Shown here: positions 1-8,290 of the stretch, in pieces
Numbering within the stretch: position 1 is the stretch's first letter
How the letters are laid out: every line of letters begins with the position of its first letter
Assembly: GCF_018596315.1 (NCBI RefSeq)
Contig: NZ_JAHEAG010000006.1
Location: 1-64,000 of the forward strand
Length of the DNA stretch: 64,000 nucleotides
Origin: Bradyrhizobium sp. SRL28
GTDB lineage: Bacteria; Pseudomonadota; Alphaproteobacteria; Rhizobiales; Xanthobacteraceae
Direction of reading: 5' to 3'
Position numbers and translations under genes: made by a program
The notes under the pieces: model-generated
What the model saw: the letters and a program-made list of their open reading frames with translations, nothing else
The model's database searches: none
Told to the model about the DNA's origin: nothing

Positions 1-10
1 ACATGCACAA

Positions 11-118
11 TTGCGAGCTCCGCGAAGCAATCCATCTTTCCACTTGCGGCGTTATGGATTGCTTCGCGGAGCCTGTCATCGGGCGCGCATTTGCGCGACC
101 CGGTAGCTCGCAATGACG
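11..118. repeat. Palindromic intergenic repeat (TTGCGAGC family)
   Basis: The outer arms TTGCGAGC and GCTCGCAA are inverted, and an inner pair GCGAAGCAATCC / GGATTGCTTCGC forms a second hairpin. A relative with the same inner motif lies at about 35937-36050. It sits downstream of glnD at the window edge. No coding potential is recognised here. Confidence 0.7.
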
Positions 119-145
119 GTGGAGCCGTCGGGTGAGGACGGCTCA

Positions 146-2941
146 TCACGCCGCCGGCTGTGCGACGTTGTCTTCGCTGGAGAGCAGGTGAATCAGTGCG
201 CTCTTGATCGCGGCCTGCCGGGTCGGCGCGGTGATCTGGGCGCCGAGCAAATCCGTCACGTAGAATACGTCGCGGGCGCGTTCGCCGAAGGTCGCGACAT
301 GGGCGGAGGCGATGTTGAGGTTGAGTTTCGAGATCGCGGTCGTCAGTTGATACAGCAGGCCGGGGCGGTCGAGGCCGGAAACCTCGATCACGGTGTAACG
401 GTCCGACCACTGGTTGTTGATGGTGACCTCCGGCTCGACCACGAAAGCGCGCACCTTGCCGCGGTTGGCCGCCTTGCGGGCCACCACTTCGGGTAGCCGC
501 AGCTTGCCTTCCAGCACCTGCTCGATCATCTCGCCGATGCGGGTGGCGCGCCGTCCCTCGTCCTCGTCGCGGTCGTATTCCCTTGATATCGCGATGGTAT
601 CGAGCGCGCGCCCGTCGGTGGTCGTGTAGATCTGCGCGTCGACGATGTTGGCGCCGGCAGACGCGCAGGCGCCTGCAATGATCGACAGCAGCCACGGATG
701 GTCGGTCGCCAGGATCGTCAGTTCGGTGACGCCGCGCGCCTCGTCGAAGCCGACATTGATCGATAGCTGGTGCCCGGCCTGCTCGCTGGCGCGGATGAAA
801 CGCGCCTGGCGGATTTTTCGCTGCAGGTCGACCTTGAGCCAGTAGGCGGGATAGTGCCGCCCGATATAGGCGTTGAGCTCAGCTTCCGGCCACTCGTTGA
901 ACGCGGCGCGGAATTCGGACTGCGCCACCGCGATGCGCTGCGCGCGGTTCACTTCCGAGAAGCCGCCGGTCAGCACCGGCTCGGTTTCGTAATACAGCGT
1001 GCGCAGCAACTGCGCCTTCCAGCCGTTCCACACGCCGGGGCCGACACCCCTGATGTCGGCGGTGGTCAGGATGGTCAAAAGCTTCATCTGCTCGACGGAT
1101 TGCACGACGGCCGCGAAATTCTCGATCGTCTTGCGGTCGGAGAGGTCGCGCGACTGCGCCACCGTGGACATTGTGAGGTGCTCTTCGATCAGCCATGCCA
1201 CCAGCTCGGTATCGGCGGTGTTGAAGCCGAGCCGCGGGCACAGCCGCCGCGCCACCCTGGCGCCCGCGATCGAATGATCCTCGGGGCGGCCCTTGGCGAC
1301 GTCGTGCAGCAGCGTGGTGATGTAGATCACCGCGCGATGCTCGGGCTGGATCTTGCGGAACAGGTCGCTCGCGACCGTGAACTCGTCATTGCCGCCGCGC
1401 TCGATCTCCTGCAGGTGGCCGATGCAGCGGATCAAATGCTCGTCCACCGTGTAGTGATGGTACATGTTGAACTGCATCATCGACACGATCTTGCCGAAGG
1501 CGCGGATGAAGTGACCGAGCACGCCGGTCTCGTTCATGCGCCGCAGCACGATCTCGGCGTTGTCGGATGTCAGGATCTCCATGAACAGCCGGTTGGCTTC
1601 CGGATTTTCGCGAAGCTGGGCGTTCACCAGTTTCAGCGAGCGCGTCACCGTGCGCATCGCGTCGGGGTGGAAGGCAAGGTTGTTCTTCTGCGCCAGCTGG
1701 AAGATCCGGATCAGGTTGACCGGGTCGTGCTTGAAGACGTCGGGTGCTGCGAGATTGATGCGGTTGTTGTCGATGATGAAGTCGTCGCTGTCGGGCACCC
1801 GCCGCCGCTTGGTGCCCGGCCGCAGCCGCGCCACCATGCGGCTCAAGACCGGCGCGGGCTTGGCCTGCTCGTCTTCCAGCTTGGCGCACAGGATCGCGGT
1901 GAGGTCGCCGACGTCCTTGGCGACCAGGAAGTAGTGCCTCATGAAGCGTTCGACATCCTGCATGCCGGGATGCGAGGTGTAGCCGAGCCTCACCGCGATC
2001 TCGCGCTGCATGTCGAACGACAATCGTTCCTCGGCGCGGCCGGAAACGAAATGCAGGTTGCAGCGCACCGACCACAGGAAGTCGGCGCAGCGGCGGAAGG
2101 TGCGGTACTCCTGCGCGTCGAACACGCCGCGCTCGACCAGCTCGTCGGTCTCGCGCACGCGGTAGACGTATTTGGCGATCCAGAACAGCGTGTGCAGGTC
2201 GCGCAAGCCGCCCTTGCCGTCCTTGACGTTGGGCTCGACCAGATAGCGCGATTGCCCGGCGCGGCGGTGGCGTTCTTCGCGCTCGGCGAGCTTGGCGGTG
2301 ACGAATTCGGACGCCGTACCCTGCACGACGTCCTTGTCGAACCGCGCGACCAGTTCGTCATAGAGCGGCTGGTCGCCGGTCAAGAACCGCGTCTCCAGGA
2401 TCGCGGTGCGGATCGTCATGTCGCCGCGCGCCTGGCGGATGCATTCGTCGACCGAGCGCGTGGCGTGGCCGACCTTCAATCCCATGTCCCACAGGCAATA
2501 GAGAATGGCTTCGGCGACCTGTTCGCCCCAGGCGGTCTGCTTGTAGGGCAGGATGAACAAGAGATCGATATCGGATTCCGGCGCCATCAGGCCGCGGCCG
2601 TAACCGCCGGTGGCGACCACAGCCATGCGCTCGGCGCCGGAGGGCACATGCGAGCGATAGAGGTGTCGCGTGGCGGCGGAGTAGAGGATGCGGATGATTT
2701 CGTCCTGCATGAAGCAGAGCCGCTCCGCGCAGCGGCGGCCGTGGCGGTCCTTCAAGAGTATCGCCTGCGCTGTGGCGCGCGCCGCGATCATCTCGGCCTT
2801 GAGCAATTGCGCCAGCGCCGAGCGAAACACGTCCTCGCGGCCGGCATGTTTTTCGGCCAAGGCATCGACCGCCGCGGTGATCCGCGCGGTGTCGAAACGT
2901 TCATCCTCCCCCGAGGGGGCCTCAGTCACGACGCTATCCAT
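146..2941 (-). CDS. glnD: PII uridylyltransferase / uridylyl-removing enzyme
   Basis: This is the bifunctional nitrogen sensor that uridylylates PII proteins when glutamine is low and removes UMP when it is high. The nucleotidyltransferase motif GGYGRGLMAPESDIDLLF is at residues 112-129, with the Asp pair that binds metal. The HD-domain sequence LLHDVAKG lies near residue 545. Two ACT domains occupy the C-terminus, including the stretch VIEVSGLDRPGLLYQL. At 931 residues it has family length. I chose the start giving MDSVVTEAP; an in-frame extension to 3031 is possible but its N-terminus is not GlnD-like. The gene is transcribed away from the ABC importer beginning at 3137. Confidence 0.96.
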   Translation of the reverse strand: MDSVVTEAPSGEDERFDTARITAAVDALAEKHAGREDVFRSALAQLLKAEMIAARATAQAILLKDRHGRRCAERLCFMQDEIIRILYSAATRHLYRSHVPSGAERMAVVATGGYGRGLMAPESDIDLLFILPYKQTAWGEQVAEAILYCLWDMGLKVGHATRSVDECIRQARGDMTIRTAILETRFLTGDQPLYDELVARFDKDVVQGTASEFVTAKLAEREERHRRAGQSRYLVEPNVKDGKGGLRDLHTLFWIAKYVYRVRETDELVERGVFDAQEYRTFRRCADFLWSVRCNLHFVSGRAEERLSFDMQREIAVRLGYTSHPGMQDVERFMRHYFLVAKDVGDLTAILCAKLEDEQAKPAPVLSRMVARLRPGTKRRRVPDSDDFIIDNNRINLAAPDVFKHDPVNLIRIFQLAQKNNLAFHPDAMRTVTRSLKLVNAQLRENPEANRLFMEILTSDNAEIVLRRMNETGVLGHFIRAFGKIVSMMQFNMYHHYTVDEHLIRCIGHLQEIERGGNDEFTVASDLFRKIQPEHRAVIYITTLLHDVAKGRPEDHSIAGARVARRLCPRLGFNTADTELVAWLIEEHLTMSTVAQSRDLSDRKTIENFAAVVQSVEQMKLLTILTTADIRGVGPGVWNGWKAQLLRTLYYETEPVLTGGFSEVNRAQRIAVAQSEFRAAFNEWPEAELNAYIGRHYPAYWLKVDLQRKIRQARFIRASEQAGHQLSINVGFDEARGVTELTILATDHPWLLSIIAGACASAGANIVDAQIYTTTDGRALDTIAISREYDRDEDEGRRATRIGEMIEQVLEGKLRLPEVVARKAANRGKVRAFVVEPEVTINNQWSDRYTVIEVSGLDRPGLLYQLTTAISKLNLNIASAHVATFGERARDVFYVTDLLGAQITAPTRQAAIKSALIHLLSSEDNVAQPAA

Positions 2942-3095
2942 GATCTCCCCGATATCGGACGGCGCAGAGGCTGTCACGGGCGATTGTAAGGTGAGGGCAA
3001 TTCTATGCTGAATTCCGAACCGCTTGGGCAATGCTGTGCTGACTCCGTAGCATTGACGGTATGTATTTTCTCGTTGCGTCGCAATCTAACTTATT

Positions 3096-3115
3096 GAAAA
3101 ACAATGATGTTTTTC
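3096..3115. promoter_or_regulatory. Perfect 8-bp inverted repeat upstream of the ABC importer
   Basis: GAAAAACA and TGTTTTTC are separated by ATGA. The hairpin lies 21 bases before the chosen start of the substrate-binding protein, in the divergent region with glnD. It may be an operator or a 5' leader hairpin. Nothing identifies the binding protein. Confidence 0.4.
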
Positions 3116-3136
3116 AGGACCTCAGGGAGGGCGACC

Positions 3137-4111
3137 ATGCTCAGGATTTCACGGCGCGCAGTGGCTGCGGCCATCGCGCTTTCGACCTTGCTGCCCGGCG
3201 CGGCGTCTGCCGCCGATGCGCTCAAGGAGATTCGTATCGACTGGGCGACCTACAATCCCGTGTCGATGATCCTCAAGCAGAAGGGATTGCTGGAGAAGGA
3301 ATTCGCCAAGGACGGTATCAGCGTCGTCTGGGTGCAGTCGGCCGGTTCCAACAAGGCGCTCGAATTCCTCAACGCCGGCTCGATCGATTTCGGCTCGACC
3401 GCGGGCTCGGCGGCGCTGATCGCCAGGATCAACGGCAACCCGATCAAGTCGATCTACGTCTATTCGCGTCCCGAATGGACCGCGCTGGTGACAGCTAAGG
3501 ATTCCAAGATCGCCTCCGTCGCCGATCTCAAGGGCAAGCGCGTCGCGGTGACCCGCGGCACCGACCCGCACATCTTCCTGGTGCGTGCGCTGCTCGGTGC
3601 GGGGCTTACGGAAAAGGACATCACGCCGGTGCTGCTGCAGCACGCCGACGGCAAGACCGCGCTGATCCGCGGCGATGTCGATGCCTGGGCCGGTCTCGAC
3701 CCGATGATGGCGCAGGCCGAAGTCGAGGAGGGCGCAAAGCTGTTCTTCCGCAAGGCGGACGCCAACACCTGGGGCATCCTCAATGTGCGCGAGCAGTTCC
3801 TGAAGGATCATCCCGACGCCGTTCGCCGCGTGCTCGCGGTTTACGAGGAAGCGCGCAAATATTCGCTGGCCAATTACGACGACCTGAAGAAGACGTTCAT
3901 CGGCGTGACCAAGCTGCCGGAGGCGGTGGTCGACAAGCAGCTCAAGGAGCGCACCGAGCTGACCCACAGCCGCATCGGCGCTCCGCAGCGCGAATCCATC
4001 CTCGCCGCCGGCCTTGCGCTGCAGCAGGCCGGCGTCGTCGACGCCAAGGTCGACGTCAAGGCGACGCTGGATGCGCTGATCGACGACCAGGTCCCACTGC
4101 CGACGAATTAG
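3137..4111 (+). CDS. ABC transporter substrate-binding protein, sulfonate/nitrate/taurine type
   Basis: Periplasmic binding protein of about 324 residues. It starts with an Arg-rich n-region and hydrophobic core ending in ASA-AD, a good Sec signal peptide. The body has the NMT1/SsuA fold pattern, including a GSIDFGSTAGSAAL segment and VADLKGKRVAVTRGT. The ATG at 3137 is preceded by GGGAGGG, which favours it over the upstream ATG at 3104. A permease and an ATPase of the same class follow, so the three form one importer. The substrate cannot be read from sequence; aliphatic sulfonates are the usual annotation. Confidence 0.88.
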   Translation: MLRISRRAVAAAIALSTLLPGAASAADALKEIRIDWATYNPVSMILKQKGLLEKEFAKDGISVVWVQSAGSNKALEFLNAGSIDFGSTAGSAALIARINGNPIKSIYVYSRPEWTALVTAKDSKIASVADLKGKRVAVTRGTDPHIFLVRALLGAGLTEKDITPVLLQHADGKTALIRGDVDAWAGLDPMMAQAEVEEGAKLFFRKADANTWGILNVREQFLKDHPDAVRRVLAVYEEARKYSLANYDDLKKTFIGVTKLPEAVVDKQLKERTELTHSRIGAPQRESILAAGLALQQAGVVDAKVDVKATLDALIDDQVPLPTN

Positions 4112-4126
4112 GAAAGGGTGTATCGG

Positions 4127-4247
4127 CGTCGTCCCTGCGAAAGCAGGGACCCATACGCCGCGGCCGTTGTTGTGGTTCTCGATGGCTATCACCTTCCTTC
4201 ATTACCAAAGCCGGTGGTTATGGGTCCCCGCGTTCGCGGGGACGACG
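4127..4247. repeat. Composite palindromic repeat, copy 1 (two-arm element)
   Basis: The left arm GTCGTCCCTGCGAAAGCAGGGAC continues into CCCATACGCCGCGG. The right arm, inverted, has GGTGGTTATGGGTCCCCGCG and ends in GACGACG. Each arm can fold into a hairpin and the pair forms a larger one. This copy sits inside an operon, between the substrate-binding protein and its permease. Other copies start near 6529, 41043, 51711, 58103 and 60388. Confidence 0.85.
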
Positions 4248-4307
4248 AATGGATAGAGGCGCGGCTTAACCCCCACCTTGCAATCCGGCGTGAGAAGCGT
4301 TCTTGCT

Positions 4308-5159
4308 ATGGCCATGACCGTTGAACTTCCCGCGCTGGAACGGACCGATGCGATAACGCCGCCTGCGTCGCCCGCGCGGCTGCGCCGCTATGCGCGGCCG
4401 GCGCTCGGGCTGTTGCTGCCGGTCGGGCTCGCATTGTTCTGGGAAGTCTGGGTCTGGCTCGGCTATTCCAACGGCCGGCTGGTGCCACCGCCAACCAAGA
4501 TCTTCGCCACCGTGATGGAACTGGCAAAGAGCGGCGAGCTGTCGCGCCATATCACCGCCACGGTGACGCGCGTTGCCGCCGGCTTCGGGCTCGGCGTCGT
4601 CGCCGGAACCATCCTCGGCGCCATCTCCGGCTATTGGGGCCTGGCGCGGCAGTTGCTCGATCCGACCGTGCAGGCGCTGCGCGCGATTCCGTCGATCGCC
4701 TGGGTGCCGCTGTTTATCCTGTGGCTCGGCATCTTCGAAACCTCGAAGGTCGCGCTGATCGCAGTTGGCGTGTTCTTCCCGGTCTATCTCGGCGTGATGG
4801 GCGCGATCCTCTCCGTTGACCGCAAGATCGTCGAGGTCGGCCGCATCTTCCGCCTCTCGGGTCCGGCGATGATCCGCCGCATCCTGCTGCCCGCGGTGCT
4901 GCCGGCCTACGTCGTTGCGCTGCGGGTCGGACTTGGCCTGGGCTGGATGTTCGTCGTCGCGGCCGAATTCATGGGCGCGTCCGAAGGGCTCGGCTATCTC
5001 CTGATCGACGGTCAGCAGCTCGGCAAGCCGGCGCAGATCGTGGCGGCGATCGTGATCTTTGCGATCCTCGGCAAGACCACCGACTGGCTGATCGAACTCG
5101 CCAGTGCGCCCTTGCTGCGCTGGCAGGATGCGTTCGGCCGCCAGAGCGGAGCCGCCTGA
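4308..5159 (+). CDS. ABC transporter permease, sulfonate/nitrate/taurine type
   Basis: Inner-membrane permease of about 283 residues with roughly six membrane segments, beginning with a helix near residues 30-50. The EAA-loop-like region around residues 175-215 (VGRIFRLSGPAMIRRILLPA) is typical of SsuC/TauC and contacts the ATPase. The stop codon overlaps the start of the ATPase gene by one base (TGATG), showing translational coupling. The exact start is uncertain between two nearby ATG codons at 4308 and 4314. A repeat element separates it from the binding-protein gene. Confidence 0.88.
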   Translation: MAMTVELPALERTDAITPPASPARLRRYARPALGLLLPVGLALFWEVWVWLGYSNGRLVPPPTKIFATVMELAKSGELSRHITATVTRVAAGFGLGVVAGTILGAISGYWGLARQLLDPTVQALRAIPSIAWVPLFILWLGIFETSKVALIAVGVFFPVYLGVMGAILSVDRKIVEVGRIFRLSGPAMIRRILLPAVLPAYVVALRVGLGLGWMFVVAAEFMGASEGLGYLLIDGQQLGKPAQIVAAIVIFAILGKTTDWLIELASAPLLRWQDAFGRQSGAA

Positions 5160-5944
5160 TGCTCGCGCTGGATAGAGTGGGCAAAACCTATCCCAACGGC
5201 GTCCACGCGCTGGAGCGTTTTTCCGCCGAGATCAGGCCCGGCGAAATCGTCGCCATCATCGGCGGCTCCGGCTGCGGAAAATCGACGCTGCTCCGCGCCA
5301 TCGCCGGCCTCGACCGCGCCAGCACGGGCACGGTGACGCTGGACGACGTCACGATTACGGCGCCGCATGCCAAGATCGGGATCATCTTCCAGGAGCCGCG
5401 ATTGCTGCCCTGGCTCAGCGTCGCCGACAATATAGGCTTCGGCCTGACGGATCTGCCGGCCGCTGCGCGGCGCGAGAAGGTGGCACGCGCGCTGGCGCGG
5501 GTCGGCCTTGCCGACAAGGCAAAAGCCTGGCCGCGCGAACTTTCCGGCGGGCAGGCGCAGCGGGTGGCGATTGCGCGTGCACTGGTGCCGCAGCCGGAAG
5601 TGCTGCTGCTCGACGAGCCGTTCTCCGCGCTGGATGCTTTCACGCGGCGCGACCTGCAGGATCATCTGCTCGATCTCTGGAACGACACGCGGCCGACCCT
5701 CGTTCTGGTGACGCACGACGTCGACGAGGCGGTGGTGCTGGCGGATCGCGTGCTGGTGATGCGGCCGCGGCCGGGCCGGCTGTTCGAGGCGATCAGGATC
5801 AATCTGGCGCGGCCGCGCGACCGCACCTCGCCCTTGTTCGAGAATTTCAAGCGCCATGTGCTGACCTCGCTCGATCGCTCGCTCGACCGCAATGTGCCCG
5901 ATGCCGACCCAAAAACGATGGCCGGCGAAGCGATGTGGTGGTGA
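5159..5944 (+). CDS. ABC transporter ATP-binding protein, sulfonate/nitrate/taurine type
   Basis: Cytoplasmic ATPase of 261 residues powering the importer encoded just upstream. It has the Walker A motif GGSGCGKSTLLR, the signature LSGGQAQRVAIARAL, and Walker B VLLLDEPFSALD, followed by a switch His in LVTHDVDEA. The length and the C-terminal RPGRLFE segment fit the SsuB/TauB subfamily. It overlaps the permease stop by one base. The ATPase is conserved in all key residues and is expected to be functional. Confidence 0.92.
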   Translation: MLALDRVGKTYPNGVHALERFSAEIRPGEIVAIIGGSGCGKSTLLRAIAGLDRASTGTVTLDDVTITAPHAKIGIIFQEPRLLPWLSVADNIGFGLTDLPAAARREKVARALARVGLADKAKAWPRELSGGQAQRVAIARALVPQPEVLLLDEPFSALDAFTRRDLQDHLLDLWNDTRPTLVLVTHDVDEAVVLADRVLVMRPRPGRLFEAIRINLARPRDRTSPLFENFKRHVLTSLDRSLDRNVPDADPKTMAGEAMWW

Positions 5945-6002
5945 CAGCGGCGCAATTTCGCTCTAAATCCGGCGTGGCAAAAAGAACAACCGGGAGACGA
6001 AG

Positions 6003-6512
6003 ATGGACGCCGCCGAACTTCGCGCGATGCAGGCCCCGATCAAGGAACGCTACAAGTCCGATCCCTCCGCCGCCGTCATCACCCTGAAAGCCAAAGGCTC
6101 GATCGACAATGAAGGCATCGCCTGCAAGGTCGAGACCGGCCGCGCGCTGGCGGTAGCTGGCCTCCACCCCGCCACCGGCGGCTCCGGCCTCGAGCTCTGC
6201 TCCGGCGATATGCTGCTGGAAGCCCTGGTCGCCTGCGCCGGCGTGACGCTGAAGTCGGTGGCCACCGCCGTCGATGTTCCCCTGAAGACCGGCAACGTCA
6301 TTGCCGAAGGCGACCTCGATTTTCGCGGCACGCTCGGCGTCGACAAGGAAGCCCCGGTCGGTTTCGAAGAAATCCGCCTCCGCTTCGAGGTTGGAACCGA
6401 CGCGCCGCAGGACAAGCTCGACCTGCTCTTGAAACTCACCGAACGCTATTGCGTGGTCTATCAGACCATCAAGAACGGCCCGAAAGTTTCGGTGTCGATG
6501 AAGCGGGTGTGA
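6003..6512 (+). CDS. OsmC family protein
   Basis: A 169-residue OsmC/Ohr-fold protein. The central helix carries LCSGDMLLEALVACAGVT, with Cys66 and Cys78, and a further Cys150 sits in the sequence YCVVYQTIKNGP near the C-terminus. OsmC/Ohr relatives are thiol peroxidases of organic hydroperoxides, using two conserved cysteines; which pair is used here is not certain. GGGAGACGAAG just before the ATG gives a plausible ribosome site. It lies 58 bases after the ABC ATPase gene and could be co-transcribed with it, though no shared function is evident. Confidence 0.85.
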   Translation: MDAAELRAMQAPIKERYKSDPSAAVITLKAKGSIDNEGIACKVETGRALAVAGLHPATGGSGLELCSGDMLLEALVACAGVTLKSVATAVDVPLKTGNVIAEGDLDFRGTLGVDKEAPVGFEEIRLRFEVGTDAPQDKLDLLLKLTERYCVVYQTIKNGPKVSVSMKRV

Positions 6513-6528
6513 GACGTATCAACTCGGT

Positions 6529-6650
6529 GTCGTCCCTGCGAAAGCAGGGACCCATAACCACCGGCGTCAGTTGGTGCAGGAAATATCAGCCTACACCTCC
6601 CGTAATCGAGAAGCCGCGGCGTATGGGTCCCTGCGTTCGCAGGGACGACG
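6529..6650. repeat. Composite palindromic repeat, copy 2
   Basis: Same two-arm design as at 4127 but in the opposite orientation: the CCATAACCACCGG inner end is on the left and GCCGCGGCGTATGGG on the right. Both arms end in GTCGTCC/GGACGAC. It fills the gap between the OsmC gene and the next membrane-protein gene. Confidence 0.85.
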
Positions 6651-6658
6651 GATAGAGC

Positions 6659-7468
6659 ATGTCCCCCGAACTCGCCTTCATCCTGACGCTCGGCCTGCGC
6701 ATGGCGATCACCGCGGCGTTTGTGGTGACGGCATCCGTCGTCACCGAACGATCGGGCCCGGTGATCGGGGCGCTGATCGCGACGCTGCCGATCTCGGCCG
6801 GGCCGTCCTACGTATTCCTCGCGCTCGATCATGACGCCGCCTTCATCGCCGAGGGCGCGCTGGCAAGCCTGCCGATCAACGCCGCGACGATCTTTCTCGG
6901 GCTGACCTATGTCGTGCTGGCGCAGCGCCGTGGCGCGCTGCTCAGCTGCCTCACGGCGGTGGCCGTGTGGCTCGTGCTCGCCACGATCATCCGCTCGGTG
7001 CAATGGTCGTTGGCCGGCGGGCTGATCGCCAATGTCATCGCCTACGCCATCTGCGTCCCGTTGCTCGCCCGCTATCGCCACGCCAAAATGCCGCCGATCC
7101 GGCGCCGCTGGTACGACATCCCGCTGCGGGCATCGCTGGTCGCAACGCTGGTGGCGACGGTGGTCACGACGTCGAGCTGGGTCGGCCCCAAGGTCAGCGG
7201 CATCATCGCGCTGTTCCCGATCGTGTTCACCTCCATGATGCTGATCCTGCATCCCCGCATCGGTGGCCCGCCGACGGCGGCCGTGCTCGCCAACAGCGCC
7301 TGGGGCTTGATCGGCCTCGGCATCGCAATCGCGGTGCTGCACGTCGCGGCATTGCTGTTCGGCTCGGCGATCGGGCTGAGCCTGGCGCTGGCGACCTGTA
7401 TCGGCTGGAACCTGACCCTGTGGTGGCTCGGGCGCAGGAAGGCCGCACACGCCAAGCCGCAAGTTTGA
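6659..7468 (+). CDS. Conserved integral membrane protein of unknown function
   Basis: A 269-residue, strongly hydrophobic protein with about eight predicted membrane segments. The sequence includes GPVIGALIATLPISAGPSYVF and, in the second half, GPKVSGIIALFPIVFTSMML, which look like two related halves, each with a Gly-Pro then an Ala-Leu-(Ile/Phe)-Pro pattern. That suggests an internal duplication of a four-helix unit. I do not recognise a named family with confidence. It follows repeat copy 2 directly. A transporter or permease role is plausible but unproven. Confidence 0.75.
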   Translation: MSPELAFILTLGLRMAITAAFVVTASVVTERSGPVIGALIATLPISAGPSYVFLALDHDAAFIAEGALASLPINAATIFLGLTYVVLAQRRGALLSCLTAVAVWLVLATIIRSVQWSLAGGLIANVIAYAICVPLLARYRHAKMPPIRRRWYDIPLRASLVATLVATVVTTSSWVGPKVSGIIALFPIVFTSMMLILHPRIGGPPTAAVLANSAWGLIGLGIAIAVLHVAALLFGSAIGLSLALATCIGWNLTLWWLGRRKAAHAKPQV

Positions 7469-7527
7469 TGGTTACCGACTGCGATGAGACCCGCTAAGTT
7501 GGCAACTGGACAGAACCGGGGCGCGCG

Positions 7528-8235
7528 GTGGAGGGATTGTACAAGGTCGAATACGACATCAGCGGCGGCACAGGCCGCAGCGTGCTGTACGCGCATGCCG
7601 GAAGAATGCTCGGCGGCAATACGGCATTCGCGCACTTCGGCGCGTACGAAAATGTAGACGGCGAAATCATCGCAAGGCTGAGGACGCGGCGCCACAGCGC
7701 CTCGCCGCACCGGAGGAATCTGGTCAGTGCCGACGCCGTTACGATCAGCATACGCGGCAAACCGCAGGGCGACGTCTGGCACTTCGCGGGCTCCGTCGTC
7801 GAAGACGCCGGCTCGGTGTTCCGCGCGGTCATGACGCCGCTCGGCAATGACGACATCCCCCCGCCAGGGCCGGTCGGCGAAGGCGGCATCGTCAGCGGGC
7901 TTTACTCGATCGACATCCGGATGCTGGACGGCATCACCGGTGGGCAAACCGGCGTGATGCTGCTGAAAGACGGCCGCATCCTGGGCGGCGACGCGTTCTT
8001 CTATTATCTCGGCGCCTATAGCTCCTTGAACGGCCGCTGGAAGGGCGAGTTCGTTAATCAGGAGCACACCCCGGCAAAGGACGAGCATCCGCTGTTCGGC
8101 GGTCATGAGGTCGGCATCGGCTTCTCGGGCCGCTGTAGTGCCGAAGGTGCAGAGATCGAGGCGACTGCGCTGGTGGGCAAGCGCAGCATCCGCTTCGCGG
8201 CGACGCTGAAATTGATCGAGCCCTTTGCCGGCTAA
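7528..8235 (+). CDS. Tandem GrlR-like protein
   Basis: A 235-residue protein made of two repeats. Each begins with GLY followed by a beta-strand, then a strand with (A/D)GR(M/I)LGG(N/D), and then (H/Y)(F/L)GAY. The second unit also keeps a downstream PLFGG. This pattern resembles the GrlR family, small beta-barrels named for a negative regulator of the enteropathogen type III secretion locus. Here there is no secretion system nearby, so the regulatory name should not be taken as function. The start codon is GTG at 7528. The next gene, mutS, is convergent. Confidence 0.65.
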   Translation: MEGLYKVEYDISGGTGRSVLYAHAGRMLGGNTAFAHFGAYENVDGEIIARLRTRRHSASPHRRNLVSADAVTISIRGKPQGDVWHFAGSVVEDAGSVFRAVMTPLGNDDIPPPGPVGEGGIVSGLYSIDIRMLDGITGGQTGVMLLKDGRILGGDAFFYYLGAYSSLNGRWKGEFVNQEHTPAKDEHPLFGGHEVGIGFSGRCSAEGAEIEATALVGKRSIRFAATLKLIEPFAG

Positions 8236-8248
8236 GAGGAGCTAGCTT

Positions 8249-8285
8249 CGTAGCCCGGATGGAGCGAAGCGAAATCCGGGCTACG
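8249..8285. repeat. Palindromic repeat (GTAGCCCGGAT family)
   Basis: CGTAGCCCGGAT and ATCCGGGCTACG are perfect inverted arms around a short loop containing GAGCGAAGCGAA. The element lies between two convergent genes, where it could also act as a bidirectional transcription stop. A longer relative occurs at 38493-38580. Confidence 0.75.
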
Positions 8286-8290
8286 GCTCG

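Noticed and set aside
770-2989. Long plus-strand open frame of 739 codons opposite glnD
   Set aside because: It is the antisense shadow of a high-GC gene. Its translation is rich in Arg, Asp, His and Val with no domain, while the minus strand encodes an unmistakable GlnD.
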